Shown: positions 1-8,963 of the stretch, piece by piece | Numbering within the stretch: the stretch's first letter is position 1 | Layout of the letters: each line of letters begins with the position of its first letter | Source: Streptomyces sp. SID9727 | GTDB lineage: Bacteria; Actinomycetota; Actinomycetes; Streptomycetales; Streptomycetaceae | Direction of reading: 5' to 3' | Assembly (NCBI RefSeq): GCF_010550605.1 | Contig: NZ_JAAGNI010000245.1 | Coordinates: 1-64,000 of the forward strand | DNA: 64,000 bases | Notes under the pieces: model-generated | The model's input: the letters and a program-made list of their open reading frames with translations, nothing else | What the model was told of the DNA's origin: nothing | Database searches by the model: none | Translations under genes and position numbers: made by a program

Positions 1-54
1 CGCCCGGCCGCTCTCCACGGCCTCCAGCCGGGCCAGCGCGGTGATCAGCGACAT
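1..54 (-). CDS. Truncated gene, N-terminal 18 residues only
   Basis: An ATG at 52-54 on the minus strand opens a frame reading MSLITALARLEAVESGRA and runs off the window. It overlaps the stop of the upstream nuclease gene (45-47), the close coupling expected of a co-transcribed pair. Too little is present to assign a family; its tight linkage suggests it works with the Fe-S nuclease. Confidence 0.5.
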   Translation of the reverse strand, partial: MSLITALARLEAVESGRA

Positions 55-1286
55 ACGGCCCGCCCCTCCAGCGCCTCGGCGCGCAGGGCCGCCGCGCGGC
101 GCAGGGCGGCGACCGCCGGATCGGCCGGATCACCCTCCTTGCCCGCGGCCGCCGCCAGCACCCCGGCGACCGTCGTCAGTCCGCCCAGTTCGCCCCGCAC
201 CCCGCGCCCCAGCGCCTCCACCGCCCCCTCGGCGCGCGCCCGGGCCCGGCAGTGGAACGCCAGCTCGCAGGCGGACAGGCACTCCGGCGCGTAGGCCGCG
301 GCGACCGACTCGACCGCCGACTCCAGGTCCTCGCAGGAGCGCTCCGGGTCGAAGGAGGCGCCCTCGGGGAGGGCCGCCGCGATCTCCTCGACGCGGGTGA
401 GCCGGGTCAGCTGGCGGCGGGTGACGGCGCGCTGCTTGCGTACGTCCACGACGGAGGCGGCCGGCAGGTTCGAGAAGTCCTTCGGGCACACCAGCAGCAC
501 CCGGTGCCCCACCCGGGCCCCGTCGGTGACCTCCGCGACCCGTTCGAGCGCCAGCACGTACACCGCGGACTGGCGGGCGGCGGCGCCCACCTTCGCGGCG
601 TCCGCCGAGCCGTCGATCATGGGGAAGGACTTGATCTCGACCACGGTCCAGGTGCCGTCCGGGTGCACCACGACCGCGTCCGGCTCCAGATAGGCGGGGG
701 AGCCCGCCACCTCCAGGGCCAGCATCGGGTGGTCGAGCAGCGCCCAGCCGCCCGCCTCCGTCGCCTCCCGCAGCGCGAGCGCGGTCCTGGCCGCGCGGCC
801 CTCGGGCCCGGCGGCCGTCAGATCGGGCGCCGCCACCTCGCTCGGCGGTTCACCGGAGCCGCCGAGCCGCTCGTGCAGCAGGCGCATCAGCTCCGTACCG
901 CCGTCGGCCTTGACCCGGGCCTCGAAGGCGTTGCCCCGCATGAAGGCGAACTGGGACTGGCCGAACGGGGCCGGTGAGCCCAGCGCGGCGGCGAGCGCGC
1001 CCTTGTCGACCCCGGCCCCGTCGAGCAGGGCACGGCGTTTGCAGCCCGGATTGGCGGCGAGGGCGGCGAGCGCGCGGGCGTCCAGCGGGCGCGGGGCGAC
1101 CGCCGGGCCTCTCAGCTCAGCGAGTCGCTGCCGCAGGGTCCCCGTCGGGGGCGCGCCCTGACCCGTCGGCGCCGTCGGCCCGGGCAGGCGGACCGGCCGC
1201 TGCTGCCGCGTCGGATGGTTCTGCGGAGGAGGTCCGCTGGCCGGGGATTCGCTCACCCGCCGAAGTCTCGCACCCGGCACTGACAT
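45..1286 (-). CDS. PD-(D/E)XK nuclease with a probable 4Fe-4S cluster (RecB/Cas4/AddB-like)
   Basis: The 413-residue protein carries an E-P-D motif at D203, then V-E-I-K (E217, K219), and a Q239-x3-Y243 motif, the signature of RecB-type PD-(D/E)XK nucleases. One cysteine lies N-terminal to the nuclease core (C82 in NPGCKRRALL) and three cluster C-terminally (C336-x3-C340-x5-C346). This matches the one-plus-three cysteine layout that holds a 4Fe-4S cluster in Cas4 and AddB. Nuclease fold and cluster are inferred from motifs. The first 170 nt overlap the low-complexity tail of the PAP2 gene, so the true start may be internal (for example near residues 32-50). The stop overlaps the next gene, so the two are probably translationally coupled. 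The role (repair, plasmid or phage defence) is unknown. Confidence 0.72.
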   Translation of the reverse strand: MSVPGARLRRVSESPASGPPPQNHPTRQQRPVRLPGPTAPTGQGAPPTGTLRQRLAELRGPAVAPRPLDARALAALAANPGCKRRALLDGAGVDKGALAAALGSPAPFGQSQFAFMRGNAFEARVKADGGTELMRLLHERLGGSGEPPSEVAAPDLTAAGPEGRAARTALALREATEAGGWALLDHPMLALEVAGSPAYLEPDAVVVHPDGTWTVVEIKSFPMIDGSADAAKVGAAARQSAVYVLALERVAEVTDGARVGHRVLLVCPKDFSNLPAASVVDVRKQRAVTRRQLTRLTRVEEIAAALPEGASFDPERSCEDLESAVESVAAAYAPECLSACELAFHCRARARAEGAVEALGRGVRGELGGLTTVAGVLAAAAGKEGDPADPAVAALRRAAALRAEALEGRAVCR

Positions 1287-2088
1287 CCGGGGACCCCGTC
1301 GCGGCGGAAGCTCCCGGGAAGCGGGTCAGGACCGAGGCCCTGACCCGGTCGGCGAGGCGCATCACGGGCCGGGCGAGCAGCGCCCCGACGCCCATCACGG
1401 CGCAGCCGGCGACCGCGTCGAGCAGATAGTGGTTGGCGGTGCCCATCACGATGAACGTGGTGATCAGCGGGTAGGCGACGCCCGCGGCGCGCAGCGCGGG
1501 GTGCTTGGCGTGGCGCCACAGCAGGATGCCGCACCACAGCGCCCACCCCACGTGCAGGCTGGGCATGGCCGCGTACTGGTTGGTCATCCCGCCCATGCCG
1601 CGCGGCGCGCTCGCCTCCGCACCCCACCAGCCGTACGAGCTGTACTGCGCCATCGTGTCCACGAACCCGTGCTTCGCGTCCAGCAGCCTCGGCGGGCACG
1701 TCGGCATCAGTGTGAAGCCGATCAGACCGAGCATCGTGGAGGTCATCAGCCAGGTGCGGGCCCTGCGGTACGCGGCCGAGTGGCGCCGGAACATCCAGAT
1801 CAGGACGGCCGGGGTGACCACGTAGTGCAGGGAGGCGTACGCGAAGTCGGACGGAACCCCTAGGGAGGGGTGCGCCGTGAAGAGGCGGTTGAGCGGGTGC
1901 TCGGCGTTCAGGTACAGCGCCTTCTCCAGGCGCAGGATGCTCAGGCCGTGGTCGACGGCCGTGGACACGTCACCGCGTACGAGGAGGCGGCCGCAGGAGT
2001 ACGCCGCGTACACCAGGGCCAGAAGCGGCAGCTCGGTCCACCAGCGGGGCCGGTGGCGCGGAGCATGCGCGGTGGTGGCGTGCGGCAT
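1117..2088 (-). CDS. PAP2-family membrane phosphatase / inositolphosphotransferase-like
   Basis: A 323-residue polytopic membrane protein. The start chosen is MPHATTAH, which has GGAGAAG upstream; an upstream in-frame ATG at 2103 has no such site. Several hydrophobic segments surround the PAP2 active-site pieces: a CPPR-type segment (TCPPRLL), then [11 protein letters not shown], then [11 protein letters not shown], where the histidines of SLH and NHYLLD are the expected catalytic residues. The family dephosphorylates lipid phosphates or transfers phospho-inositol at the membrane surface; the substrate cannot be read here. The C-terminal 55 residues are low-complexity and overlap the downstream nuclease gene. 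Confidence 0.8.
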   Translation of the reverse strand: MPHATTAHAPRHRPRWWTELPLLALVYAAYSCGRLLVRGDVSTAVDHGLSILRLEKALYLNAEHPLNRLFTAHPSLGVPSDFAYASLHYVVTPAVLIWMFRRHSAAYRRARTWLMTSTMLGLIGFTLMPTCPPRLLDAKHGFVDTMAQYSSYGWWGAEASAPRGMGGMTNQYAAMPSLHVGWALWCGILLWRHAKHPALRAAGVAYPLITTFIVMGTANHYLLDAVAGCAVMGVGALLARPVMRLADRVRASVLTRFPGASAATGSPDVSAGCETSAGERIPGQRTSSAEPSDAAAAAGPPARADGADGSGRAPDGDPAAATR

Positions 2089-2304
2089 CCGGAACTTCTC
2101 CATCACGTGTACATGCGGCCGACTGCGGGCGTTCAACCGTACGGTGCGCGTCGGGCGCGATTCCCCCGGGGGTGCGGTCGGCACCCCCCAGCTGCTGCGA
2201 TGCGTCTGTGGTCAAGGGGACGCCGTCGCGGCCCGCCGGGTTGCCTCATCGGCGGGTACGGGATGATGGGGACAAGGTCTTGGCTTTTCAGGGAGAACCC
2301 TCAT

Positions 2305-2901
2305 ATGGCACCGCGCATCCTGCTCGCCCGTCACGGGCAGACGGAATGGTCCCTCAACGGCAGGCACACCGGCAGGACGGACATCCCGCTGCTGGACGCC
2401 GGACGCGAGGGGGCCGCGCTGCTCGGCGAGCGGCTGCACCGGGGGCCGTGGACGGACCTCCACGGCCTGGAGGTGCGCACCAGCCCGCTCGTCCGGGCCG
2501 CCGAGACCTGCGCACTCGCGGGCTTCGGCGACCGCGCCGAGCCGTGGGACGCGCTGATGGAGTGGGACTACGGGGCGTACGAGGGGATGACGCCGGCCGA
2601 GATCAGGGCGGGCCGCCCTGACTGGTTCATCTGGCGCGACGGGGTGCCGGAGGGCGAGAGCACCGCCGAGGTGGCGGCCCGGGCCGACGAGATCGTGGAG
2701 TGGGCGCGGTCCGCCGACCGGGACGTCCTGGTCTTCGCCCACGGCCACATCCTGCGGGCGCTCGGCGCGCGGTGGCTGGGCGAGGACATCTCCTTCGGCG
2801 CGCGCATCTGGCTGGCCCCGACGTCGCTGTCCGTCCTGGGCTGGGCGTACGGCGCCCCGGCGATCCAGAAATGGAACGACACGGGGCACCTCGAGCGGTG
2901 A
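2305..2901 (+). CDS. Histidine phosphatase family protein (phosphoglycerate-mutase-like)
   Basis: A 198-residue cytoplasmic protein beginning [15 protein letters not shown]. The RHG motif with catalytic histidine sits at residues 9-11. A second catalytic histidine lies in [14 protein letters not shown], and the acidic residue in [10 protein letters not shown] fits the family general acid. The start has GGGAGA about 9 nt upstream. Family members remove phosphate from small molecules or proteins through a phosphohistidine intermediate. The small size and lack of the cofactor-dependent mutase insertions favour a phosphatase over a glycolytic mutase. It is monocistronic and divergent from the PAP2 gene. 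Confidence 0.85.
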   Translation: MAPRILLARHGQTEWSLNGRHTGRTDIPLLDAGREGAALLGERLHRGPWTDLHGLEVRTSPLVRAAETCALAGFGDRAEPWDALMEWDYGAYEGMTPAEIRAGRPDWFIWRDGVPEGESTAEVAARADEIVEWARSADRDVLVFAHGHILRALGARWLGEDISFGARIWLAPTSLSVLGWAYGAPAIQKWNDTGHLER

Positions 2902-2964
2902 GCGGTGCGTGCGCCTCAGCCCGTCCGGCACGCTGGGCGGAACCGGTGCGCCGGTGAAACCCGG

Positions 2965-3092
2965 CCCGTCCGGCGTTCGAGGACGGAACCCTCTGCCCCG
3001 GTCCGGGGCGCATCCGCCCAGCCCTCGGGTCAAGGCCCCGGGGCAGGCACCGCGGCCGTGCGCGACGCTTCCGTCCTCAAACGCCGGACGGG
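2965..3092. repeat. Inverted-repeat element, 23-bp arms
   Basis: Arms at 2965-2987 (CCCGTCCGGCGTTCGAGGAC...) and 3070-3092 are inverted complements with one mismatch. They enclose about 80 bp of GC-rich non-coding DNA between the histidine phosphatase and the XRE regulator, whose genes converge here. From memory, the CCCGTCCGGCGTTTGAGGAC type of sequence recurs in Streptomyces intergenic regions. It may act as a bidirectional terminator or be a decayed small mobile element. Confidence 0.6.
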
Positions 3093-3123
3093 GTGGGGCC
3101 GGCCCGGTTGACAGGGGGCGGCC

Positions 3124-4470
3124 TCAGGCGCAAGAGGTGACCCGGTCCAGGAAGTCGCGTACCGCGGAGGGCGCCCCCGTCCGGGGCCCCAGGGCCCCCA
3201 CCGCGTCGCGCAGTATCGACCGGATGCGCGACGACTGGACGTCCTCCAGCAGGTCCAGGACCGCATGGCCGGCCGCTGCCGCCTCCTCGGGGCGGCCCCC
3301 TCGGGCCAGGTCCCAGGTGAGCTCGGCGCGGTACAGCGCGAGGTTGCGGGTGAAGTGGGGGTCCTGGAGCCGGACCGCCCGCTCCGCGTGGCGCGCGGCC
3401 CGGGACCAGTCGCCGAGCGCGGCCCAGCACTGGGCCTCCAGCATCTCCAGCTCCGCCTCGCGGAAGAAGCTCATCCACTCCGGGTCCGCCCCCGACACCC
3501 CCCGCGAGAACGCGGAGTGCGCCCGGCCGAGCGCCCGTTCGCAGCCCGTGCGGTCCCCGAGCCCCGCCCGGCCACCCGCCTCCCGCAGTGCGAGCAGCGC
3601 CCGCAGCCGGGGCGAGCCCAGCGGCTCGGCGGCCCGCTGCCCGGCCTCCGCCGCCCGCACCGCCTCACGCGGCCGCCCGGTGTCCCGGGCCAGGAACGAC
3701 ACGTTGCAGAACGCGTGCGCCTCCAGCGCCGGGTCACCGGCGACCCGCGCGGTGGCCAGCGCCTCCGCGTAATGCGAACGGGCGTCCTCGAAGCGGCCCG
3801 AGTCATGGGCCAGCCAGCCCACGGAGATGGCCAGCTCACCGGCGCCGGAGTGCAGCCGGTCCGCCGTGGAGCGCCGGTTCACGGTGCCCGCGTCGAGCAG
3901 CGCGTACGCCGTCCGCAGGGGTTGCGAGGCGCGCCGGTAGAGCCAGTCGCCGCCGTGCCGGTCGTCCAGCACCCGGATCTGCCGCACCGCCCGCTCGACG
4001 GCGCTCACCTCCGTATCGCCGACCCGGCGTTGCAGGGGCAGGGCTGCGGCCGGGCCGCCGAGGCCCAGCCCCAGGGAGACGGCCGCCACCGCGGTGGTGC
4101 CGCTCGTCATGAACACGCGACGCAGCACGTCGCTCTCCTCGTCGTCGCCGCCGGGCTCCGGCGGCGGGGCAGTCGGGGGCGGGGCGTCCGCGGCGGGCCT
4201 GGCCGCCCGCCCGCGTACGGAAGCGCGGGGCGAGAAGCCCAGGTCCTCCAGGGTCGTCCCGGGGAACATGTGCAGGAAGACCCGCTCGTACGCGTAGTTG
4301 GGACAGCGGATCTCGCCGGACTCCACGCGTCCGATGTACCGGGCGTCGCACGCGACCTGCTCGCCGATCTCGCGAGCGGACCTGCGTACCGCGGCAGCGA
4401 ACTCCCCGGCGGAGCGCGGGCCGCGCAGCCGCCGGAAGGCGAGGTTGGGAACTGCCCGTGTCGACACCAT
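3124..4470 (-). CDS. XRE-family regulator with tetratricopeptide-like C-terminal region
   Basis: The 448-residue protein starts at MVSTRAVPNLAF, which has a GAGGG-type site. Residues 20-75 look like an XRE helix-turn-helix (SAGEFAAAVRRSAREIGEQV followed by ARYIGRVESGEI). A proline-rich linker (about 90-115) leads to a short hydrophobic stretch (TTAVAAVSLGLGLGGPAAA) and then a long alpha-helical region with TPR-like repeats. This is a common Streptomyces architecture, often developmental or metabolic regulators that sense a ligand or peptide through the helical domain. It is divergent from the small gene at 4719, a probable regulatory target or partner. No specific target is known. Confidence 0.75.
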   Translation of the reverse strand: MVSTRAVPNLAFRRLRGPRSAGEFAAAVRRSAREIGEQVACDARYIGRVESGEIRCPNYAYERVFLHMFPGTTLEDLGFSPRASVRGRAARPAADAPPPTAPPPEPGGDDEESDVLRRVFMTSGTTAVAAVSLGLGLGGPAAALPLQRRVGDTEVSAVERAVRQIRVLDDRHGGDWLYRRASQPLRTAYALLDAGTVNRRSTADRLHSGAGELAISVGWLAHDSGRFEDARSHYAEALATARVAGDPALEAHAFCNVSFLARDTGRPREAVRAAEAGQRAAEPLGSPRLRALLALREAGGRAGLGDRTGCERALGRAHSAFSRGVSGADPEWMSFFREAELEMLEAQCWAALGDWSRAARHAERAVRLQDPHFTRNLALYRAELTWDLARGGRPEEAAAAGHAVLDLLEDVQSSRIRSILRDAVGALGPRTGAPSAVRDFLDRVTSCA

Positions 4471-4718
4471 GGCATGGCCCTCTCGGTGCGAGCCGGGCGC
4501 TGTTTCCGGTGTCCCGGCGGAGCAAGAACGTACCGTCCGTGACGGGGTGCACACACAGCGTTTGCGGATGAAGCGGGCATCTCGGTCGCGATCCGCCATG
4601 AACTGCCACCCTTTGCGGCGGTGTCGCACCGTAGCCCTTGACGCGGTCGGCGCGTTGGTCCTCACGGAGAGGGAGTACGGAGCGCGGCTCCGCCCCCGGC
4701 GATGAGAGGAGAGGTCCC

Positions 4719-5108
4719 TTGTTGCACACCGACCTGGCGGACGGCGGCGCGGCCGCCGGCGAACCCTGTGATCTGGTGACCGTGCCCGCCCGGCAGGGCC
4801 TGGAGGCCGTGGACATCCTGCGCCGGGGCGCGGCGCGGGACGTCGTGGGCCCGGTCATCCACGACGGAGCCTGCGACACCCTCGGTTTCCTGGTGCCGCC
4901 GGGCACCGCGCAGGGCTGGGACGTACCGGGCAGCGCCTGTACGCGGACCGACGGCCGGGGGCTGCGCATCCCCGCCGAGCCGCCGGTCTCCGGCAGCGGC
5001 TGGCTGCTGCCGCCCGCCGCGGACACCCCGGTCACCGACCCGGCCGTGCTGCGCGTCGCGCTCGACCAGGCGGCCCGGCTGATCGAGGCCGCCGACAACT
5101 GCCGCTGA
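4719..5108 (+). CDS. Conserved small protein of unknown function
   Basis: A 129-residue soluble protein starting at TTG 4719 (reading MLHTDLADGG), chosen because GAGAGGAGAGG lies just upstream. A second TTG follows immediately, so the start could be one codon later. No motif identifies a function; the C-terminal part (VLRVALDQAARLIEAADNC) is helical. It is divergent from the XRE regulator with about 250 nt between the starts. Such XRE/small-protein pairs are frequent in Streptomyces, and the small partner is usually controlled by the regulator. Confidence 0.6.
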   Translation: MLHTDLADGGAAAGEPCDLVTVPARQGLEAVDILRRGAARDVVGPVIHDGACDTLGFLVPPGTAQGWDVPGSACTRTDGRGLRIPAEPPVSGSGWLLPPAADTPVTDPAVLRVALDQAARLIEAADNCR

Positions 5109-5177
5109 GCCGTCCGCCCGCGTCGCACCGATAATGGCGGGACGGCGGGCCGTGCGGATCGGCCCGTCCCGGACACG

Positions 5178-6095
5178 GTGAGCAGCGGGCAGGGGCGAGA
5201 AGCAGTGGCACGTCGAGGAGCGGCCGGCGGCGACCGCAAGGGGCGCGCGGGTCGCGGAGCCCCGGAGGGCAACGTCTCCGAGCCCGTGGACGGCGGACTC
5301 GCCGAACTCGTGCCCGACCGGGAGCGCCGGCGTGCCTGGACGCTGACGATCGACGGGGCCCCGCAGTCGCACGTCGACCTGGACGACCCCACGTACCTCT
5401 CCTTCGAGTACCAGCGCCGCATCGGCCACATCGCGGACCTCGTCGCCCCCGCCGGGCAGCCGCTGCACGTGGTGCACCTGGGGGGCGGGGCCTTCACGCT
5501 CGCCCGGTACATCGCCGCCACCCGCCCCCGGTCCACCCAGCAGGTCATCGAGGTGGACGAGGCGCTCGTGCGGCTGGTCCGCCGCGAACTGCCGCTGGAC
5601 CCGCAGGCCAGGATCCGGGTCAGGTCCACCGACGCCCGCGCGGGGCTGGGGAGGATCCAGGACGGCTGGGCCGACCTCGTCATCGCGGACGTCTTCAGCG
5701 GCGCCCGCACCCCGGCGCACCTGACCACCACCGAGTTCCTCGCCGAGGTGCGCCGGGTCCTGAAGCCCGGCGGGAGTTACGTCGCCAACCTCGCGGACGG
5801 GCCGCCGCTGGCCCACCTGCGCGGCCAGATCGCCACCGCCGCCACGGTCTTCCCCGCACTCGCGCTGGCCGCCGACCCCGCGGTGTGGCGGGGCCGCCGC
5901 TTCGGCAACGCCGTCCTGCTCGCCTCCGACACCGTGCCGGAGATCGCCCAGCTGACCCGCCGCGTCGCGACCGACCCGCACGCCGGACGCGTCGAACACG
6001 GCCGCGCCCTCACGGACTTCACCGGCGGCGCGGCCCCGGTGCGCGACGCGGAGGCCCGTCCGTCACCGCCGCCGCCCCCGGACGCGTTCCGCTGA
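5178..6095 (+). CDS. Spermidine-synthase-fold methyltransferase-like protein
   Basis: Up to 305 residues from GTG 5178; GTG 5205, preceded by GCGAGAAG, is an equally plausible start. The core has the Rossmann nucleotide-binding glycines (VVHLGGGAFTLARYIA), the acidic residue after strand 2 (VIEVDEALVRLVRREL) and DLVIADVFSGA at the active-site loop. It then has a typical RRVLKPGGSYVANLAD segment. This is the fold of polyamine aminopropyltransferases. Many actinobacterial members are uncharacterised, so the substrate is not assigned. No neighbour belongs to a polyamine pathway. An 8-bp hairpin follows the stop. Confidence 0.75.
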   Translation: MSSGQGREAVARRGAAGGDRKGRAGRGAPEGNVSEPVDGGLAELVPDRERRRAWTLTIDGAPQSHVDLDDPTYLSFEYQRRIGHIADLVAPAGQPLHVVHLGGGAFTLARYIAATRPRSTQQVIEVDEALVRLVRRELPLDPQARIRVRSTDARAGLGRIQDGWADLVIADVFSGARTPAHLTTTEFLAEVRRVLKPGGSYVANLADGPPLAHLRGQIATAATVFPALALAADPAVWRGRRFGNAVLLASDTVPEIAQLTRRVATDPHAGRVEHGRALTDFTGGAAPVRDAEARPSPPPPPDAFR

Positions 6096-6103
6096 GTTCT
6101 TCG

Positions 6104-6129
6104 CGTACGGGTGGCTTCTTTCCCGTACG
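6104..6129. terminator. Hairpin between converging genes
   Basis: CGTACGGG (6104-6111) pairs with CCCGTACG (6122-6129) across a 10-nt T-rich loop. It lies between the stop of the spermidine-synthase-like gene (+) and the stop of the secreted protein gene (-), so it can serve both. Confidence 0.5.
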
Positions 6130-6131
6130 GA

Positions 6132-6671
6132 CTACGAGTTGACGATGTCCACCTGGGGCGCGTGGTCGTTCCACGTGCAGAAGACGGAGACCGTGGTGCC
6201 GTCGTCCCGGGCGAAATCGACCCGTATCCACGTCGTGTTGGACCACACCCGCATGGACCAGCCCGGTTCCGGGGTCGCCGAGACCAGCTCCGCCGAGGCG
6301 GCCCCGATCTCGAAGACGACCCGGCCGCCGTCGGTGGCGTAACTCCGCGCCTTCCCGGCCGCGGTGGCCGTCCCCGACGCCGGACGCGGGGTGTTGGGCG
6401 CCGGGGTGCGGGACGGGGACGGCTTGCGGGAAGGGGGCGCGGGCGGCTTCGGGGCGGTGGTCCGGGGCTCTGGTGACGGCGAGGGGGCGGGGCGGTGCGT
6501 CGAGGAGGTCAGGCTCTCCGTGGTCGGCGGCGCCACCGGCACCGCGCGCGGTGGGTCGTACACCGTGCCGGCGAGCACGGCGTGGACACCCCACCACGAG
6601 ACCGTGACCGCCGCGCCGGTGGCGAGCGACCACGCCAGCGCGTGTACCAGAGCTCGTTGCATCATCAACAT
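6132..6671 (-). CDS. Secreted or membrane-anchored protein with proline/serine-rich linker
   Basis: About 179 residues from ATG 6671; a second ATG at 6665 is slightly better placed for an AGGA. An N-terminal hydrophobic segment (LVHALAWSLATGAAVTVSWWGV) acts as a signal peptide or anchor. A linker rich in P, S, T and K spans roughly residues 45-105. A small globular domain of about 75 residues ends the protein (SYATDGGRVVFEIGAASAEL...WNDHAPQVDIVNS). The terminal domain looks like a small beta domain; no family recognised. It is divergent from the response regulator at 6734 with only 62 nt between starts, so this two-component pair may control it. Confidence 0.65.
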   Translation of the reverse strand: MLMMQRALVHALAWSLATGAAVTVSWWGVHAVLAGTVYDPPRAVPVAPPTTESLTSSTHRPAPSPSPEPRTTAPKPPAPPSRKPSPSRTPAPNTPRPASGTATAAGKARSYATDGGRVVFEIGAASAELVSATPEPGWSMRVWSNTTWIRVDFARDDGTTVSVFCTWNDHAPQVDIVNS

Positions 6672-6733
6672 CCTGCACCACGAACCAGGTGGACATGACA
6701 CCCGGGCAGATCGGATGGCGTACGGTGCCGCCC

Positions 6734-7438
6734 ATGCCCAGTGTGCTCGTGGTCGAGGACGACCAGTTTGTACGTTCCGCCCTCATCCGGCACCTGACGG
6801 AGGCCGGTCACACCGTACGGAGTGTCGGCACCGCTCTCGAAGCGCTGCGCGAAGTCGCCCATTTCCGGTTCGACGTGGTCATTCTCGATCTCGGGCTGCC
6901 CGATCTCGACGGTTCCGAGGCCCTGAAGATGCTGCGCGGCATCACCGACGTGCCCGTCATCATCGCGACCGCCCGGGACGACGAGAGCGAGATCGTGCGG
7001 CTGCTCAACGACGGCGCCGACGACTACCTCATCAAGCCGTTCTCCGTGGAGCACCTGTCGGCCCGGATGGCCGCCGTGCTCCGCCGGGCCCGGGCCGCCG
7101 GAGGCGAGGCGCCGCCCCCGCGCGTCATCCAGGTCGGCGGACTCTGCGTGGACCCGCTGCGACGGCAGGCCGAACTCGACGGCACCGCGCTCGACCTCAC
7201 CCGCCGCGAGTTCGACCTGCTGGCCTTCCTGGCCGGGCGCCCCGGCGTCGTCGTCCCCCGCCGGGAACTCCTCGCCGAGGTCTGGCAGCAGTCCTACGGC
7301 GACGACCAGACCATCGACGTCCACCTCTCCTGGCTGCGCCGCAAACTGGGCGAGACCGCGGCCCGGCCGCGCTACCTGCACACCCTGCGCGGCGTCGGCG
7401 TGAAGCTCCAGCCCCCGGCGCCGGAGCGACCGGCATGA
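6734..7438 (+). CDS. OmpR-family response regulator
   Basis: A 234-residue two-domain regulator. The receiver (about 1-120) has the acidic pair E8/D9/D10, the phospho-acceptor D52 in VILDLGLPD and the conserved lysine in LIKPF. The C-terminal winged-helix DNA-binding domain (about 135-230) carries LTRREFDLLAFLAGRPG and TIDVHLSWLRRKLGE. Its stop overlaps the ATG of the kinase gene by 4 nt, so the two proteins are made together and form a cognate pair. The signal is unknown; the divergent secreted protein is the obvious nearby target. Confidence 0.93.
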   Translation: MPSVLVVEDDQFVRSALIRHLTEAGHTVRSVGTALEALREVAHFRFDVVILDLGLPDLDGSEALKMLRGITDVPVIIATARDDESEIVRLLNDGADDYLIKPFSVEHLSARMAAVLRRARAAGGEAPPPRVIQVGGLCVDPLRRQAELDGTALDLTRREFDLLAFLAGRPGVVVPRRELLAEVWQQSYGDDQTIDVHLSWLRRKLGETAARPRYLHTLRGVGVKLQPPAPERPA

Positions 7439-8835
7439 GATGGGCGCTGGTCAAGGTCTGCCTGGCCGTCACCGCCATGGTCGTCATCGCGTTCGCCGTG
7501 CCCCTGGGGCTCGTCGTCAAGGAGATGGCCCGCGACCGCGCGTTCTCCGACGCCGAACGGCAGGCCGCGACGATCGGCCCGACCCTCTCCATCACCACGG
7601 ACCGGACCCAGCTGGAGAAGGCCGTCCTCACCACCGAACCGGGCGCCGCCGGCCGGATGGCCGTCCACATCCCGGCCTCCGGCGAGCCCGACGGCATCGC
7701 GGCCGACATCGGCAGGGGCCGCGCCACCCCCGGGGAGCTGGAGGCCGTACGCGTCTCGGGCCGCGCCACGATCACCGGGGTCGCCGGCGGCTCCGTGCTG
7801 CTCCAGCCGACCGCGGTGGGACCCCGGGACATCGCGGTGGTCGAGGTGTTCGTCCCCGAGGCCGCCGTGTCCCACGGGGTCACCACCGCCTGGCTGATGC
7901 TGGCGGGCGTCGGCGTCGCGCTGATCGTCGGCTCGGTCGCCGTGGCCGACCGCCTCGGCATCCGCATGGTCGGGCCCGCACGGCGTCTCGCGGGCGCCGC
8001 CCACGACCTGGGGGAGGGGCGGCTCGGCACCCGTGTCCCCGAGGAGGGCCCCGACGAACTGCGCTCCGCCGCCGTCGCGTTCAACTCCATGGCCGACCAG
8101 GTCGTCCAGCTCCTCGCCAACGAACGCGAACTGGCCGCCGACCTCTCGCACCGGCTGCGCACCCCGCTCACCGTTCTCCGGCTGAACGCCGCCTCGCTCG
8201 GCGAGGGACCCGCGGCCGAGCAGACCCGGGCGGCCGTCGAACAGCTGGAGCGCGAGGTGGACACGATCATCCGGACCGCCCGGGAGCAGCGCCCGCAGAC
8301 CCAGCCGGGCGGGCCGGGCGCCGGGTGCGACGCCTCCGAGGTGATCCGCGAGCGGATGGCCTTCTGGTCCGCCCTGGCCGAGGACGAGGGCCGCGAGGTG
8401 CGGCTCGCCGGGGTGGACCGTACGGTGCGCATCCCGGTCGCCCGGCCCGAACTGGCGGCGGCGCTCGACGCGTTGCTCGGCAACGTCTTCCGGCACACCC
8501 CGGAGGGCACCGCCTTCGCGGTCGACGTGCACCACAGCGGTGACGCGGTGATCGTGCTGGTCTCGGACGCGGGCGGCGGGATCGCCGACCCCAAGGCGGC
8601 CCTGGCGCGCGGCGGGGCCCGGGACGCGGTGGGCTCGACCGGGCTCGGGCTCGACATCGTGCGACGGGTCGCCGAGTCCACCGGCGGCGACGTGCGCATC
8701 GGCCGCTCGGTACTGGGCGGCACGGAGGTCCGGGTCTGGATCGGGCTCGACGGACAGCGCCCGCGGGGTGGCGGGCGGGGCCACCGGGTGGGGCGGCAGC
8801 GGCGGCGCCGGGGCGTCGGACGCCCGAACCTTTAG
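7435..8835 (+). CDS. Sensor histidine kinase
   Basis: A 466-residue membrane kinase. An N-terminal transmembrane segment (residues 3-23), an extracytoplasmic sensor of about 130 residues and a second segment (TAWLMLAGVGVALIVGSVAVA) are followed by a HAMP-like linker. H239 in ADLSHRLRTPLTVL is the phosphorylated histidine. The ATP-binding domain shows the N box (LLGNVFRHTPEG) and the G boxes (SDAGGGIADP, STGLGLDIVRRV). A basic tail of about 25 residues ends the protein. Translation is coupled to the response regulator (ATGA overlap). Confidence 0.92.
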   Translation: MRWALVKVCLAVTAMVVIAFAVPLGLVVKEMARDRAFSDAERQAATIGPTLSITTDRTQLEKAVLTTEPGAAGRMAVHIPASGEPDGIAADIGRGRATPGELEAVRVSGRATITGVAGGSVLLQPTAVGPRDIAVVEVFVPEAAVSHGVTTAWLMLAGVGVALIVGSVAVADRLGIRMVGPARRLAGAAHDLGEGRLGTRVPEEGPDELRSAAVAFNSMADQVVQLLANERELAADLSHRLRTPLTVLRLNAASLGEGPAAEQTRAAVEQLEREVDTIIRTAREQRPQTQPGGPGAGCDASEVIRERMAFWSALAEDEGREVRLAGVDRTVRIPVARPELAAALDALLGNVFRHTPEGTAFAVDVHHSGDAVIVLVSDAGGGIADPKAALARGGARDAVGSTGLGLDIVRRVAESTGGDVRIGRSVLGGTEVRVWIGLDGQRPRGGGRGHRVGRQRRRRGVGRPNL

Positions 8836-8963
8836 CCTGGCCGATGCGCTCCTTAAGGCAGTCCTAAGAACCTCGACCCCGGTCCGGCTCGCCCCATTTG
8901 CCCGTTCCGCAGCCGCTAGCGTGCTCCCGCATCCCCACTCCCGCACGACGAGGCAGGCACGCG

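Noticed and set aside
6364..7434. N-terminal extension of the histidine kinase back to 6364
   Set aside because: It would overlap the response regulator entirely; the ATG at 7435 overlaps the regulator's stop by 4 nt and opens on a transmembrane helix.
7440..8543. Long Arg/Gly-rich plus-strand frames inside the histidine kinase and many other genes
   Set aside because: They lie over clear genes in another frame and have the arginine/proline/glycine excess of GC-rich shadow frames.
8836..8963. DasR or chitinase direct-repeat operator before the GH18 gene
   Set aside because: No match to the dre or TGGTCCAGACCT repeat was seen in the 128-nt gap.
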